Shown piece by piece: positions 53,446-62,303 of a stretch of DNA of 64,000 nucleotides. The notes beneath the pieces were generated by a model that saw only the letters and a program-made list of their open reading frames with translations, did no database searches and had not been told where the DNA came from. The DNA is from Nanobdellota archaeon. GTDB lineage: Archaea > Nanobdellota > Nanobdellia > Woesearchaeales > UBA9642. The position numbers were made by a program, and so were the translations under genes. The DNA lies in NCBI GenBank assembly GCA_021813435.1, contig JAKAKR010000008.1:124001-188000 (forward strand). The letters are read 5' to 3'. The stretch's first letter is position 1. The number at the start of each line of letters is the position of its first letter.

Positions 53446-54102
53446 TTATTTTTTATGATGCTGCGCGCGTTTTTGGGCGGCAGTTGTCGTGTGGAGAAGG
53501 TAAGAGGGGACGCGATATTTCTTGTATTCCTGGAAAAGATTTTTTCCGTGGACAATTCGTGCAAAGCATTCGCCCGTAAGTTTGCAATCCTCAAGGGCGT
53601 TATGTGTTTTCCGATTGTCCGTCATCCCGCAAAATTTGAGGATGGTCGGAAGTCCCATGTTGCTGTGCGTCTTTCCTGTCTCTAGATTATTTCTTACCAG
53701 GAATTCTCCGTGCAGTTGCTGGTACTTCAGGCTTGCGATGCTGTGCAGGTCAAATGCCCTGAAATGGAATGGATAGGCAAGGTGATATTTTTCTGCCTTG
53801 GTCTTGATGAATGCCGTGTCAAACTGCGGGTTCTGGCAGATAAAATTCCTGTTCTTCGATCTTTCACACCATGCAAAGAATTTTTCGAGCAGTTGTCTTT
53901 GCGATTGTTTTTTCTTGTCCCGCAGATATCTTTCATCAACTCCGCCCAGCGTGAGCGCTTCAGATGTAACCGTATCATTGTCGTCGATTCTGCACTCGTC
54001 AAGAAATTGTTGTTGGGGATTATGCAGGTCGATTGCGCCGATCTGCCAGATGCCGTTTCTCACGAAATCGATACCGCTGGTTTCAATATCGAGAATGATC
54101 AT
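53446..54102 (-). CDS. DnaQ-like DEDDh 3'-5' exonuclease
   Basis: The 218-residue protein carries the DEDDh residues: Asp5 and Glu7 (LDIETSG), Asp95 (NPQFDTAF), and His167 with Asp172 (THNALEDC). It should degrade or proofread DNA or RNA from the 3' end. The C-terminus is Lys/His/Gln-rich (TTAAQKRAQHHKK) and lacks other domains, so it is a standalone exonuclease rather than part of a polymerase. Confidence 0.88.
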   Translation of the reverse strand: MIILDIETSGIDFVRNGIWQIGAIDLHNPQQQFLDECRIDDNDTVTSEALTLGGVDERYLRDKKKQSQRQLLEKFFAWCERSKNRNFICQNPQFDTAFIKTKAEKYHLAYPFHFRAFDLHSIASLKYQQLHGEFLVRNNLETGKTHSNMGLPTILKFCGMTDNRKTHNALEDCKLTGECFARIVHGKNLFQEYKKYRVPSYLLHTTTAAQKRAQHHKK

Positions 54103-54193
54103 ATGAGGGTTAGCGCGTATCTGTTTATAACAGTTGTCCTGTTTTTACTCTTGAATGATTAACTATTTAAATTGTCTTTCTTTTACTTTCTTT

Positions 54194-54892
54194 ATGTCGT
54201 GGAAATTCACATTCCTTGCATCGCCAAAGGAAACCTATCTTGCAGTCCGATCTCCGGATGAAGCGTTGTCTACTTTTATCAGTCCTGAAGGATTGCTCTC
54301 CGGACCTGCGAACACTAATGATCTTGTTGAGACGTTCAGGCATTTCACTCCCTGTACTATTGCGCAAAGCGATGATTATCAGCCCATGGCAAAACGCCTG
54401 CGCGAAGCAAATAAGGAATACGCGCAGAAGCTCATCGCAGGGTATAAGAATGCAGAATTCAATTTCTTTCCGCACGCAAAAACCCTGCAAAGCGCGTATT
54501 GCATAGATAAATTACTCAGTTATATCAGCAAAGCGAAACCGGAAGATCTGACTATCGAGCAATTGATGGATGCAAAGAAATATGCGACAACATACTTTGC
54601 CGTCAAGGAATCAGTGCCTGGTACATTCGGACAAGTAGAATCGATCAGTTCATATATTGTCCGCATGCCGCGCCTTATTGACGAAACATCTTTTGAAGAT
54701 CTGTTAACATACTCAACGAATCGCCAGAAATCCCCTCCGAGGTCATTTTCCATTATCGCGCTTCCGGAGTCAAAAAAATACCATAAGAGACTCGTTCATA
54801 TTTTTGAGCATGCAAAGATATTTGAGTTTATCCCTGAATTCAGGCATTTATCGCGTGAACGTGCAATCAAACAATTATCAGAAACTCAATAG
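54194..54892 (+). CDS. Uncharacterised protein, 232 aa
   Basis: No family is recognised. It is soluble, helical and charged, with basic C-terminus. ATG 54194 is chosen because ACTATTTAAAT lies 20-32 bp upstream and no Shine-Dalgarno is present; an earlier in-frame ATG at 54155 would sit before the TATA box. It is convergent with scpB, whose stop lies 8 bp away. Confidence 0.55.
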   Translation: MSWKFTFLASPKETYLAVRSPDEALSTFISPEGLLSGPANTNDLVETFRHFTPCTIAQSDDYQPMAKRLREANKEYAQKLIAGYKNAEFNFFPHAKTLQSAYCIDKLLSYISKAKPEDLTIEQLMDAKKYATTYFAVKESVPGTFGQVESISSYIVRMPRLIDETSFEDLLTYSTNRQKSPPRSFSIIALPESKKYHKRLVHIFEHAKIFEFIPEFRHLSRERAIKQLSETQ

Positions 54893-54899
54893 AACACTG

Positions 54900-56309
54900 T
54901 TATCCTTTTTTATGCAATACTTTTTCCATCTTCTCGCGCACACGCACAAGGTCTTCCTTGAATTTCTTTTCTAACTGTTTTTTCGTCAATGATTTTGGCT
55001 TGTGGGATTCTTCTGCAGAAGCTTGTTCCGCTTGCGCTGTTGCAGACTGCAGGTCTTCTGCTGTATCAGGGACGGTTTCTGGCGCAGCTGCTACCTGTTC
55101 TTCTGCGTCGGTATTCGTTGCGTTTTCTTCTTCATGAGGCGCAGTCTCTGCAGGAACCGCAGCCTGCCGTGAGGGCAGATCAGCGGCCAATTCTTCAGTG
55201 CGCTCAGACACTGCAGTGATTTTATGATCGATATTCTCGAGGAATTCGCGATGAATCGCCTCTTCTTCAGGATGGGACTCCTTGCGATGGATCTGGATCT
55301 CATCCCAATTGATCTTGCGCTCCTCTTCTTTTTTCTCTTCAGGCGCTTCAATCTGGTCAAGGGTCGTCTGTGCCGGGACATTGGCCTCGTTCATGACGCC
55401 CTGCAGATTCTTTTGGTCAATATCAAAATAGGTGTAGAATTTTTCAGTGGTCTTGAGTACAAAGCTGCGGCCCCTCTTTTCCTTGACGATGAATCCCGCG
55501 TCCTCGAGTTCTGCAACATGATCATAGCATTTATTGCCACGGATCCGGACAAGTTCGGACTGATAGATCGGCGTCTTCCAGGCAATGACCGAGAGCGTCT
55601 CCATGACTGATCGTGCAAGTTCAGTGTCTGCAACGATCTTGCGGACAGTGGAAAGATATTTTTCGCGGACAGTGATCTTCCAGCCATTGGCGTCACGTAC
55701 AATCATGAGCGCGCTCTCGCGCAAGTCATAATCCTTCTGCAATGCCTCAAGGGATTTTTTGAGCGTGCGCTTGTCGATCTCGCAGAGCTCTGCAATAAGA
55801 TCCTCGCTCAGTGATTTTCCTGATGCAAAGAGCAGCGCCTCAATCTTGAGTCGCGCTTCTTCCTTGCCGGAAGATGTAGTATCAATGAATTTTTTCTCGA
55901 TCTTTTCAGACTCTGCAGGTACTGACTCGTCTGCTGCAGGAAGAGCGGATGGCGTTACCTGTTCCTCTTCTTCGACGGGTTCTGCATTCTGATCGGTTAT
56001 TTCTTCAGTTCCTGCACTCACTGGAGGAGTCACGGTTTCTGGCGCAATGACTGTAGTTACTTCTGGAGAAGGTTTCTTTGCTGCACTGATCTCTTTTTGG
56101 ATTGCCTTTACTTTCTTTTTGATGTTTGCAGTCTTTACTGGCGCGATATCGTCGGTTTTTGGCTTTGGCGCCTGAGGCGCGTGTACTGGTTTTTTGAGTA
56201 CTGCCTTTGTGATATGCCCAGAACTTTTCTCTACCTCCTTGCTTTTTGCTGTTTTGTGCAGCAAGGGTTTTTTCTTGGGCTGTGGAGAACTTTTTTTCTT
56301 CATCGTCAT
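54900..56309 (-). CDS. scpB: ScpB-like SMC-complex protein with long charged extensions
   Basis: The 469-residue protein has a Lys/Pro/Ala-rich N-terminal region (1-145), a ScpB core of two winged helices (about 148-310: RLKIEALLFASGKSLSEDLI, WKITVREKYLSTVRKIVADT, VMETLSVIAWKTPIYQSELV, RIRGNKCYDHVAELEDAGFI, GRSFVLKTTEKFYTYFDID) and an acidic, disordered C-terminal region. ScpB binds ScpA in the SMC condensin that organises chromosomes. The extensions make it more than twice the usual length. The gene follows the 56328 gene by 18 bp. No smc or scpA is in the window. Confidence 0.88.
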   Translation of the reverse strand: MTMKKKSSPQPKKKPLLHKTAKSKEVEKSSGHITKAVLKKPVHAPQAPKPKTDDIAPVKTANIKKKVKAIQKEISAAKKPSPEVTTVIAPETVTPPVSAGTEEITDQNAEPVEEEEQVTPSALPAADESVPAESEKIEKKFIDTTSSGKEEARLKIEALLFASGKSLSEDLIAELCEIDKRTLKKSLEALQKDYDLRESALMIVRDANGWKITVREKYLSTVRKIVADTELARSVMETLSVIAWKTPIYQSELVRIRGNKCYDHVAELEDAGFIVKEKRGRSFVLKTTEKFYTYFDIDQKNLQGVMNEANVPAQTTLDQIEAPEEKKEEERKINWDEIQIHRKESHPEEEAIHREFLENIDHKITAVSERTEELAADLPSRQAAVPAETAPHEEENATNTDAEEQVAAAPETVPDTAEDLQSATAQAEQASAEESHKPKSLTKKQLEKKFKEDLVRVREKMEKVLHKKG

Positions 56310-56327
56310 GTGTTATGCAGTAAGGCG

Positions 56328-56921
56328 TTATTTGTTGAGGATGTATTTGCCGTTGTCCTGCCGTATATTCTTCTCTTTGAGCATGGCATCAATGAATGGC
56401 TGGAGATGCTCTTTATCAATGCCGACTTTGAGTCCTATCTCTTCAACACTTTTCGGTTCTGTAAGCGTCAAGGTCACGCAATTTCTGATCAATCGGTTGA
56501 TATTCACCTTGAGCAGATCACTTTCTGAATTAAGGTTCTTGACTGTTGCGCCGACCTCGTGGATCTTGGTAAGCAGGTCATTGTACCAATCAGTCAGTGC
56601 CTTTTGTCCTAATGGGAATGATTCTGGCTCGATGATTTCAATGCTTGCAGGGCTGAGGTTAAAGCAGAGACTGTTGAGCTTTTCGAAGTCTGCAATAAGG
56701 ATGTCTGACTCAACGAATGTGCTCCAGATGCCATCATTCGTCTCTTCACAGGGCGCGTATTCCTTGCTCAGAAATACATAATCAGGATCTTCTTCTACTG
56801 CGCTGATGTATTGTCGCAGCGTCCTTTCAACATGCTCTTTAGGATTGCCTGCCATCTCGAAGATGACCCTGCAATGCAGGTATCCTTTCGCAATCAATTC
56901 CTTACGTTCTTTTTCATTCAT
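56328..56921 (-). CDS. Uncharacterised protein paired with scpB, 197 aa
   Basis: The start at 56921 is supported by TAGGTG about 6-11 bp upstream. The N-terminal half is alpha/beta (YLHCRVIFEMAGNPKEHVER, TLRQYISAVEEDPDYVFLSK, and an acidic strand with ETNDGIWSTFVES). The end is a winged-helix-like domain (SVEEIGLKVGIDKEHLQPFI, DAMLKEKNIRQDNGKYIL). It lacks ScpA's N-terminal signature. Its cotranscription with scpB suggests a link to chromosome organisation, but the function is unknown. Confidence 0.65.
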   Translation of the reverse strand: MNEKERKELIAKGYLHCRVIFEMAGNPKEHVERTLRQYISAVEEDPDYVFLSKEYAPCEETNDGIWSTFVESDILIADFEKLNSLCFNLSPASIEIIEPESFPLGQKALTDWYNDLLTKIHEVGATVKNLNSESDLLKVNINRLIRNCVTLTLTEPKSVEEIGLKVGIDKEHLQPFIDAMLKEKNIRQDNGKYILNK

Positions 56922-57022
56922 GACAACACCTATAGGCCTGATTAAACCAATTTTTTTTATAAATCTATCGTTTGCACTATCACGCAGGATAGTATCGTAC
57001 GGCAGGGCGTTGTATTGTGGTA

Positions 57023-58852
57023 TCAACCGGTTTCTGACTTTTTCTCTCCACGATTTTTCTTTACGGTTCTTATCACCGCAAGTGTGCCGCCGATGATCGC
57101 AAGAATAACGAGTCCGATGAGCGCGTAGGATTTGCTTTTCTGGTTGGGCGAGTCGTATACCGTATTTCCCGCGAGCCGGATCAGGCTTGAGGTGCGGTTG
57201 ATTGACGAATTCTCATATGCAGCGCTTGCTGTCGCAGCAGTCTTTGCATTTTTGCTGGTGCTTGTGAGTGTTTGATTGTAGAGTAAGGAGTCCTCTTCTG
57301 TAAGGGGTTGCGTTATATTCTTACAGCTCGTGTTCAGCGGAATCCGGATATCTTGATCAAGTCCGATAAGGGTCAGTGTTGCAACTGAAAGATTTGCACT
57401 GCCTAAGTTTGTTTTGCAGACGAGATGGAGCGGGATAGTGAGCGTTGTCGTGGACCATTTTTCGTTCAATCGTATCTTTGCATGATCGCCCATTGACCTG
57501 TTTTTTGCATCAATCACTGCAACATCTACAACACTCTTGCGGGTATTGCCTTTGTAGACTTCTACTTCAAGTGCCAATGTATCTATTGCTTCTGAGATGT
57601 TGATGAGTGTGATGCGCGATTCATTGCCGGCACCTGTTGTTGATGCCGCTTGGTCTGCGCTTGACGTGCTCGCGCTTTTTGTAGTGCTCGCAGTTATTGT
57701 ACAGGAGGTTGTGGCAGCACTGCAGGAACATGATTTGCTGCTGCTTGTCGACTGGGTAGGGGATTTGTATTGCGCTGCTTTGATAATGACCTGCTGTACA
57801 TCGCTCTGGTTTATTGCGCACAGTGGACTTGTCATGCGGTTCCTTATGAGGATGACGCGATCATTCTCATCCAGGGTCGGAGTATATGTTTTTTCATTCG
57901 GGTTTGTGGTATTGATCCTGTTCTTGAGTGTGTTGCCGAATAAATCCTCAACCCAATATTCAATGGAATAATTCTCTAATTCTCCTGCAATCCTGTTTGA
58001 GAATTTTATGGATTCGCCAACAGTGTACATACTCCTGTTTTCCTTGAGCAGAATACTAAGCGTATAATTGCATGTGAGGGATATGTTTTCTGTAACATTC
58101 TCTGTCATGTGCAGTGTGGTGTTCGTGTCAGTAGGGTCTGCGGTAGGGTCTGTAGTGTTTATCGTTGTATTTATGTCGGTTGTTATGGTGTTATTTATTG
58201 TGATGTCTGTATTGTTGTTTGTGCTGTTATCGGTCAGCGTATCGGTCAGCGTATTATTCTCTGTCATGCTATGATCTTGCGTACTATTCTCTGTCGTCGT
58301 ATTCTCATGAGTGATGATTATCTCATCATGGTTTGCCTGTCCAGGACTGCCATTCATGGCAAGACTCTCGATCCATGATCCATTCACGAATTCAATAGAA
58401 TACCCCTCGCGCGCCAGTGCAGAATAATTGATCGCATCAATGATACTTGTTCCATTTGCAATGCTCGCAGTGATTGCAAGATACTCGCCACTATTGCTGA
58501 GCGAGAATGTACTCTTATAGAGCGGAACTGATGCAGTAATCATCGGCGCAAGTGCCGTGCAATCATCACAGATCACACTATACGTGCAGGACGATCCATT
58601 GCGGTAATATGCGATAGTGTGCTGCGTCCCTGACTCAGAGACCCTGAACGCAGTGAGATCAACACATGCAGAGCTTGCAATCTCAATCCACTCACGATTT
58701 GCGTCATTGCCTTCAGGATTATACATGATTTCATTGATGGTGACGGCAAACACTTCAATAATAGTGAGAAGCAGCGCACTGATGATAAGAAGAATCATTC
58801 CGAAACGCTTGAGCAATCTCTTATTTTTTTGCGTCAGGAGATGTTTATGCAT
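57023..58852 (-). CDS. Surface protein with lamin-tail domain and Thr/Asn-rich stalk
   Basis: The 609-residue protein from ATG 58852 has an N-terminal membrane segment (about 16-36), a lamin-tail domain (INEIMYNPEGNDANREWIEI), a long Asn/Thr stalk of NxT repeats (about 180-270), a beta-sandwich, a Ser/Cys-rich linker (KSCSCSAATTSCTITAS), another beta-sandwich and a C-terminal transmembrane helix (about 577-597) with basic tail. The stalk resembles that of the giant protein at 5.05-5.53 kb, so the two may share a glycosylation route. A short tandem DNA repeat (GGTCAGCGTATC twice near 58231) lies in the stalk. Confidence 0.8.
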   Translation of the reverse strand: MHKHLLTQKNKRLLKRFGMILLIISALLLTIIEVFAVTINEIMYNPEGNDANREWIEIASSACVDLTAFRVSESGTQHTIAYYRNGSSCTYSVICDDCTALAPMITASVPLYKSTFSLSNSGEYLAITASIANGTSIIDAINYSALAREGYSIEFVNGSWIESLAMNGSPGQANHDEIIITHENTTTENSTQDHSMTENNTLTDTLTDNSTNNNTDITINNTITTDINTTINTTDPTADPTDTNTTLHMTENVTENISLTCNYTLSILLKENRSMYTVGESIKFSNRIAGELENYSIEYWVEDLFGNTLKNRINTTNPNEKTYTPTLDENDRVILIRNRMTSPLCAINQSDVQQVIIKAAQYKSPTQSTSSSKSCSCSAATTSCTITASTTKSASTSSADQAASTTGAGNESRITLINISEAIDTLALEVEVYKGNTRKSVVDVAVIDAKNRSMGDHAKIRLNEKWSTTTLTIPLHLVCKTNLGSANLSVATLTLIGLDQDIRIPLNTSCKNITQPLTEEDSLLYNQTLTSTSKNAKTAATASAAYENSSINRTSSLIRLAGNTVYDSPNQKSKSYALIGLVILAIIGGTLAVIRTVKKNRGEKKSETG

Positions 58853-58945
58853 CCTGCAACAAAAAGCAAGATATTCATATTCCTTGCGCCATCCTCTTCG
58901 CAATGTTTTCGGGAACTCCGCAGAATTTTCGGCAAATACACCCGA

Positions 58946-60004
58946 CTACTTAAAAACGCCCGGAAGCCTTTTTTTGCAATGCGTACACCGACCATCCTGC
59001 AATCCTAGAGGATCAACAGCATACCCCTTGCGGAAAATGACGACATGCCCGCAATGCGCGCATCGCGTATGCTCTTCTTGCGCAGTATTTCCAATATAGA
59101 CATAGCGTAATCCTGCGCGTTGCGCAATCATCTTTGCATGCTGGAGTTCCTGCATTGACGTCGGTAGGATATGCGTTGCCTTGTAGTAGGGATAGAATCG
59201 CGAGAAATGCACCGGAACATCGCTTCCTAGGTTTTTCTTGATCCATGCGCACATTTCTGCGATCTGCTGCGGATCATCATTCAATCCCGGGATGAGAAGG
59301 TTTGTGATCTCAAGCCAAACAGTGTGTTTTGCAGCGGATTTGTTCTCTGAGCGTTTTTTTGCCTGCCGCTTATTGTATGCAATAATGCGCTTTAGCGTCT
59401 TTAACACTGCAAAAAGTTCCGCATGACAATACTCCTTATAGAATTTTTCGTCAAATCCTTTCAGGTCAATATTTACAGCATCAAGATATTTCAATAATTC
59501 TTGCAACGGCTTCTCCTTGATATATCCATTGCTGACCATGACATTTCTTATCCCTTGCGCTCGCGCTTGTTTTGCGATTGCAAGCATGTACTCAAAAAAG
59601 ATTGTCGGCTCGGTATAGGTGTAGGCAATCATAGGGATATGTTCTGCTTTTGCCTGCACAACAATTGACTCCGGAGCGATGTATGCTGCATGTGTATTCT
59701 TTGCTTCTGCGCGCGAGATATCAAAATTCTGGCAGCCTTTACAGTACAGATTGCACCCGACAGTTCCCAAAGAAAGTATGGATGATCCGGGAAAATAATG
59801 GTAGAGCGGTTTTTTCTCTATAGGATCCTGATGTATCGCAACAGGGTATCCATAGACGAGAGAATAGAATGATCCTTCTTGATTGATCCGCGTCTTGCAT
59901 AGTCCGACTTTTCCCTCGGCAATGATGCAGTGATGCGGGCAGAGTTTGCACACAATCTGGCCGCCCTTCTTCTCATAGTATCCGGTGATGGGTGTTCCCT
60001 GCAT
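58946..60004 (-). CDS. amrS: AmrS-type radical SAM enzyme (AmmeMemoRadiSam system)
   Basis: The 352-residue protein has the radical SAM cluster motif CNLYCKGC (Cys84, Cys88, Cys91), an N-terminal Cys set (Cys19, Cys22, Cys26, Cys36) and a C-terminal zinc ribbon (CAHC, CTHC). Features such as GLCKTRINQEGSFYSLVYGY, HYFPGSSILSLGTVGCN, YTYTEPTIFFEYM and FYPYYKATHILPTSMQEL are typical of the AmrS subgroup (pyruvate-formate-lyase-activating-like). The usual partners AmmeA and Memo are not in the window. The reaction remains unproven for the family. Confidence 0.88.
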   Translation of the reverse strand: MQGTPITGYYEKKGGQIVCKLCPHHCIIAEGKVGLCKTRINQEGSFYSLVYGYPVAIHQDPIEKKPLYHYFPGSSILSLGTVGCNLYCKGCQNFDISRAEAKNTHAAYIAPESIVVQAKAEHIPMIAYTYTEPTIFFEYMLAIAKQARAQGIRNVMVSNGYIKEKPLQELLKYLDAVNIDLKGFDEKFYKEYCHAELFAVLKTLKRIIAYNKRQAKKRSENKSAAKHTVWLEITNLLIPGLNDDPQQIAEMCAWIKKNLGSDVPVHFSRFYPYYKATHILPTSMQELQHAKMIAQRAGLRYVYIGNTAQEEHTRCAHCGHVVIFRKGYAVDPLGLQDGRCTHCKKRLPGVFK

Positions 60005-60140
60005 ACTTACAGAAAGACAGTATTATTTATAATTGTGTTGTCGTCAATGGCGCAGAAAAGACGCATTATCCCTGCTTCATGCACCCATATGCGTGGACAT
60101 CGACGCTCTTACTGTTTCACCATTCTCGAATAATGAGAAA

Positions 60141-60190
60141 ACTTTTAATAGTCTCCTCGTTTTTATCCTCTAGGGGTATAAGAGGTGAAT
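60141..60190 (+). promoter_or_regulatory. Promoter and ribosome-site hairpin of the coiled-coil operon
   Basis: ACTTTTAATAG (60141-60151) is a TATA-like element. CCTCT (60167-60171) can pair with AGAGG (60181-60185), which is the Shine-Dalgarno of the first gene, so translation could be gated by this small hairpin. Confidence 0.35.
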
Positions 60191-60191
60191 C

Positions 60192-60926
60192 ATGGGTTTG
60201 TTTAGTTTCTTAAAAAAGAAGGAGTCAGCAGTAGCGCCTCCTGATCTTTTGCCACTCATGCCCGGAACAGCACCGCAGACTGATATGTTCAAGAATGATG
60301 CGGATCTGAACGCATTGAATGCTTTGCCGCCGTTTCCCAACTCCTTTTCTGAACAGGAATTGCAGGCTCCGCCGCAGTCTGATACGCTTGCATTAAATCT
60401 CCCGCCGCTTGACACGCCGCTTGCGTCGCAGACTGCTGCAGTCGATATGCCGCTGATGCCGCCGCAAATGGACGCAGCGCCCGATGATACACTCCGCGAG
60501 AAAGCAGTGCAAAGCGAACTGCTCGATCCTGACACGCTTAAAAATCTCTTTATCTCTGACGATCAATGGAAGAACCCTGACCTTACGACTTATGATCCTT
60601 ATCATGAGAATAAAATTGAACCGCCAGTCCCTCAAGATTTCGCGCGAAGCGACCTGCCGGACTTTGATACACTGGCCGCTGCAACACCTGAAGAATCAGT
60701 GCCGACGCGCATCAAGAACGATCTTGCAGTCTATGTACGGGGAAGCGATTGCGTTGCCGCAACAAACACCCTCAAGGAAATCGATGCACTCCTCACAAAA
60801 CAGGACGCGCATCGCAACGCGCTTGAAGGATTCACCAGTCACGAACAATTATTTATCGATGCAAAGAACAGCACTGAGTACATCCAGAAAAGACTCATGC
60901 AGATAGACCACAAACTATTTCCCTAA
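60192..60926 (+). CDS. Coiled-coil paralog 1, with acidic Pro-rich N-terminal region (244 aa)
   Basis: The protein starts MGLFSFLKKKE, possibly an amphipathic membrane-touching helix, followed by a Pro/Asp-rich disordered region (about 15-170). The last 75 residues form a domain: RIKNDLAVYVRGSDCVAATN, then a long helix, ending KRLMQIDHKLF. It aligns over its length with the 79-residue protein encoded next and, more weakly, with the third. GAGGTGAA lies upstream of the ATG. The three genes are separated by 1-12 bp and form one operon. The family is unrecognised. Confidence 0.65.
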   Translation: MGLFSFLKKKESAVAPPDLLPLMPGTAPQTDMFKNDADLNALNALPPFPNSFSEQELQAPPQSDTLALNLPPLDTPLASQTAAVDMPLMPPQMDAAPDDTLREKAVQSELLDPDTLKNLFISDDQWKNPDLTTYDPYHENKIEPPVPQDFARSDLPDFDTLAAATPEESVPTRIKNDLAVYVRGSDCVAATNTLKEIDALLTKQDAHRNALEGFTSHEQLFIDAKNSTEYIQKRLMQIDHKLFP

Positions 60927-60938
60927 AAGGTGATGATG

Positions 60939-61178
60939 ATGGATAAGACCGAACGGAAAAATGCGCCAGTATTCGTCAAGGTAAATGAATATCAGGAACT
61001 CCTTGACATCCTTGATGTCATGAAACAGAAGATCAAGAACACTGAATCGACGCTTGCAAAGATCAAGGAACTCAAATCCCAGGAAGATGAGGAGATCAAA
61101 GAATGGGAGAAGAGTATCGGCGAAGTCTCAAAACGCATCGCATTCATCGATAAGACATTCTTTGAAGAGCAGAATTAA
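60939..61178 (+). CDS. Coiled-coil paralog 2 (79 aa)
   Basis: The protein consists only of the shared domain: a strand VFVKVNEYQELLD, a long heptad helix (KQKIKNTESTLAKIKELKSQ) and the end KRIAFIDKTFF. AAGGTGAT overlaps a run of ATG codons at 60933, 60936 and 60939 plus a GTG at 60930; 60939 gives the best spacing. It is the shortest member of the trio and could be the core around which 1 and 3 assemble. Confidence 0.68.
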   Translation: MDKTERKNAPVFVKVNEYQELLDILDVMKQKIKNTESTLAKIKELKSQEDEEIKEWEKSIGEVSKRIAFIDKTFFEEQN

Positions 61179-61179
61179 G

Positions 61180-61581
61180 ATGGCAAAAAAAACTGTACCT
61201 GTAGCACCGGCAACTGCTGACGAGAACTATTTTGTCTTAATTAGAAATCCGCTCGAATTACGAAGACAGGTACTTGAATCATCGAAGAAGACCATCAACT
61301 GCCTGCAATCCTATCAGCGCCTGATTCTCATCCGGCACAAAAAACAGTCGGAGATTGCAAAACTCAACGACCTTCTCAAAGAGCTCGAATACCTGAACAA
61401 GAAGATCAAGGGATACATCCCCGAATATAAGGGCGCAACCATTGCACGCAGCGCAAAACCAGAAAAGCAGTCCCTTGCTCCTGCAGCGATTCCTGACAGG
61501 CAGAAAAAGGAAAAAACAGAGCTTGAACGATTAGAGGATTCACTTGCATCCATTGAAGCGCAATTGAAGAATCTGGACTAA
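61180..61581 (+). CDS. Coiled-coil paralog 3 (133 aa)
   Basis: The protein has a short Ala/Pro start, a strand YFVLIRNPLELRRQV, a long helix (about 26-75, LNDLLKELEYLNKKIKGYIP), an Ala/Pro/Lys linker and a second predicted helix (LERLEDSLASIEAQLKN). Its ATG is 1 bp after the stop of paralog 2. The same strand-helix layout in all three suggests a hetero-oligomer. A T-rich tract follows (61582-61600). Confidence 0.68.
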   Translation: MAKKTVPVAPATADENYFVLIRNPLELRRQVLESSKKTINCLQSYQRLILIRHKKQSEIAKLNDLLKELEYLNKKIKGYIPEYKGATIARSAKPEKQSLAPAAIPDRQKKEKTELERLEDSLASIEAQLKNLD

Positions 61582-61652
61582 TTTTTATATTGTTTTTTTA
61601 TACTCTTTACGGATGAGATACAAAATTTTATAAAATCCACCGCGCTTTGCTA

Positions 61653-62090
61653 ATGATGGATCACACTAAAATATTACAAGTGCTGCAGTGGTTTCTTGAA
61701 ATGATTTCCGGCAGCGGGGTGTATTGGTATCTTGAAGGCCGCGCTAATCTCTTGGTGCAGGGAATTCCTGTCACCTGCGCTGATATTGACATCACGACCA
61801 CAAAAGAAGGGTATGAAAAGATAAAATCACTTATGGCATTGCCGTTTACTGAACTGCATGAACCGCACAAGATGAAACATGCACTGCACTACAACATTGC
61901 GGGTGTTGACCTTGAGATTGCATGGTACTACGACACACATAAGCCGTTCTGTACTGCGGTGCAGGTTCTTTCCTGGAATGGGCTGCAATTGCACACTGCG
62001 CCGCTCTTGCATGCCATTGCATTCTATGAATACATCGGGAAACATGATCGTGCAGAATTGATACGAAAGCATCTGCAATCACCTTTATAA
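61653..62090 (+). CDS. Nucleotidyltransferase-fold protein, MNT-like
   Basis: The 145-residue protein has YWYLEGRANLLVQGIPVTCA, DIDITTT (about 25-50), which matches the helix-turn and the paired acidic residues of minimal nucleotidyltransferases (usually GSxAxxLxG then DxD). The Gly-Ser is Gly-Arg here, so activity is uncertain. Similar proteins act as antitoxins or tRNA- and aminoglycoside-modifying enzymes, but no HEPN partner is adjacent. TTTTATAAAAT lies about 20-28 bp before ATG 61653; ATG 61656 is also possible. Confidence 0.6.
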   Translation: MMDHTKILQVLQWFLEMISGSGVYWYLEGRANLLVQGIPVTCADIDITTTKEGYEKIKSLMALPFTELHEPHKMKHALHYNIAGVDLEIAWYYDTHKPFCTAVQVLSWNGLQLHTAPLLHAIAFYEYIGKHDRAELIRKHLQSPL

Positions 62091-62168
62091 ATTCCCGTAA
62101 TTCTCTTTCCTGTTGCATGGATATGTGGGAATCAGCGATTCGCCTATCCCTCAGTCATTACATTCCTT

Positions 62169-62303
62169 GCGGGGATACCAAAGTGGCTAAATGGGGCAGA
62201 CTCAAAGTCGGAACTAAACACTATAATTATCCTCAAACCATGTGGGTTTGATGAGATATCTGCTGGCTTAGTGCCTTCGTGGGTTCGAATCCTACTCCCC
62301 GCA
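62169..62303 (+). tRNA. tRNA-Leu (anticodon CAA) with intron at 37/38
   Basis: The acceptor stem GCGGGGA (62169-62175) pairs with TCCCCGC (62296-62302), with discriminator A at 62303. The anticodon stem GCAGA (62196-62200) pairs with TCTGC (62259-62263); anticodon CAA is 62203-62205. The intron spans 62207-62257 (51 nt) after A37 and carries a hairpin TCAAACC/GGTTTGA. A class II variable arm (GGC-TTAGT-GCC) and a T-arm with TTCGAAT follow. The position fits a canonical bulge-helix-bulge cut by EndA. No CCA is encoded. The mature tRNA is 84 nt. Confidence 0.95.

Noticed and set aside
56328-56921. The gene before scpB as scpA
   Set aside because: ScpA's N-terminal signature for binding SMC is absent and the length and layout differ.
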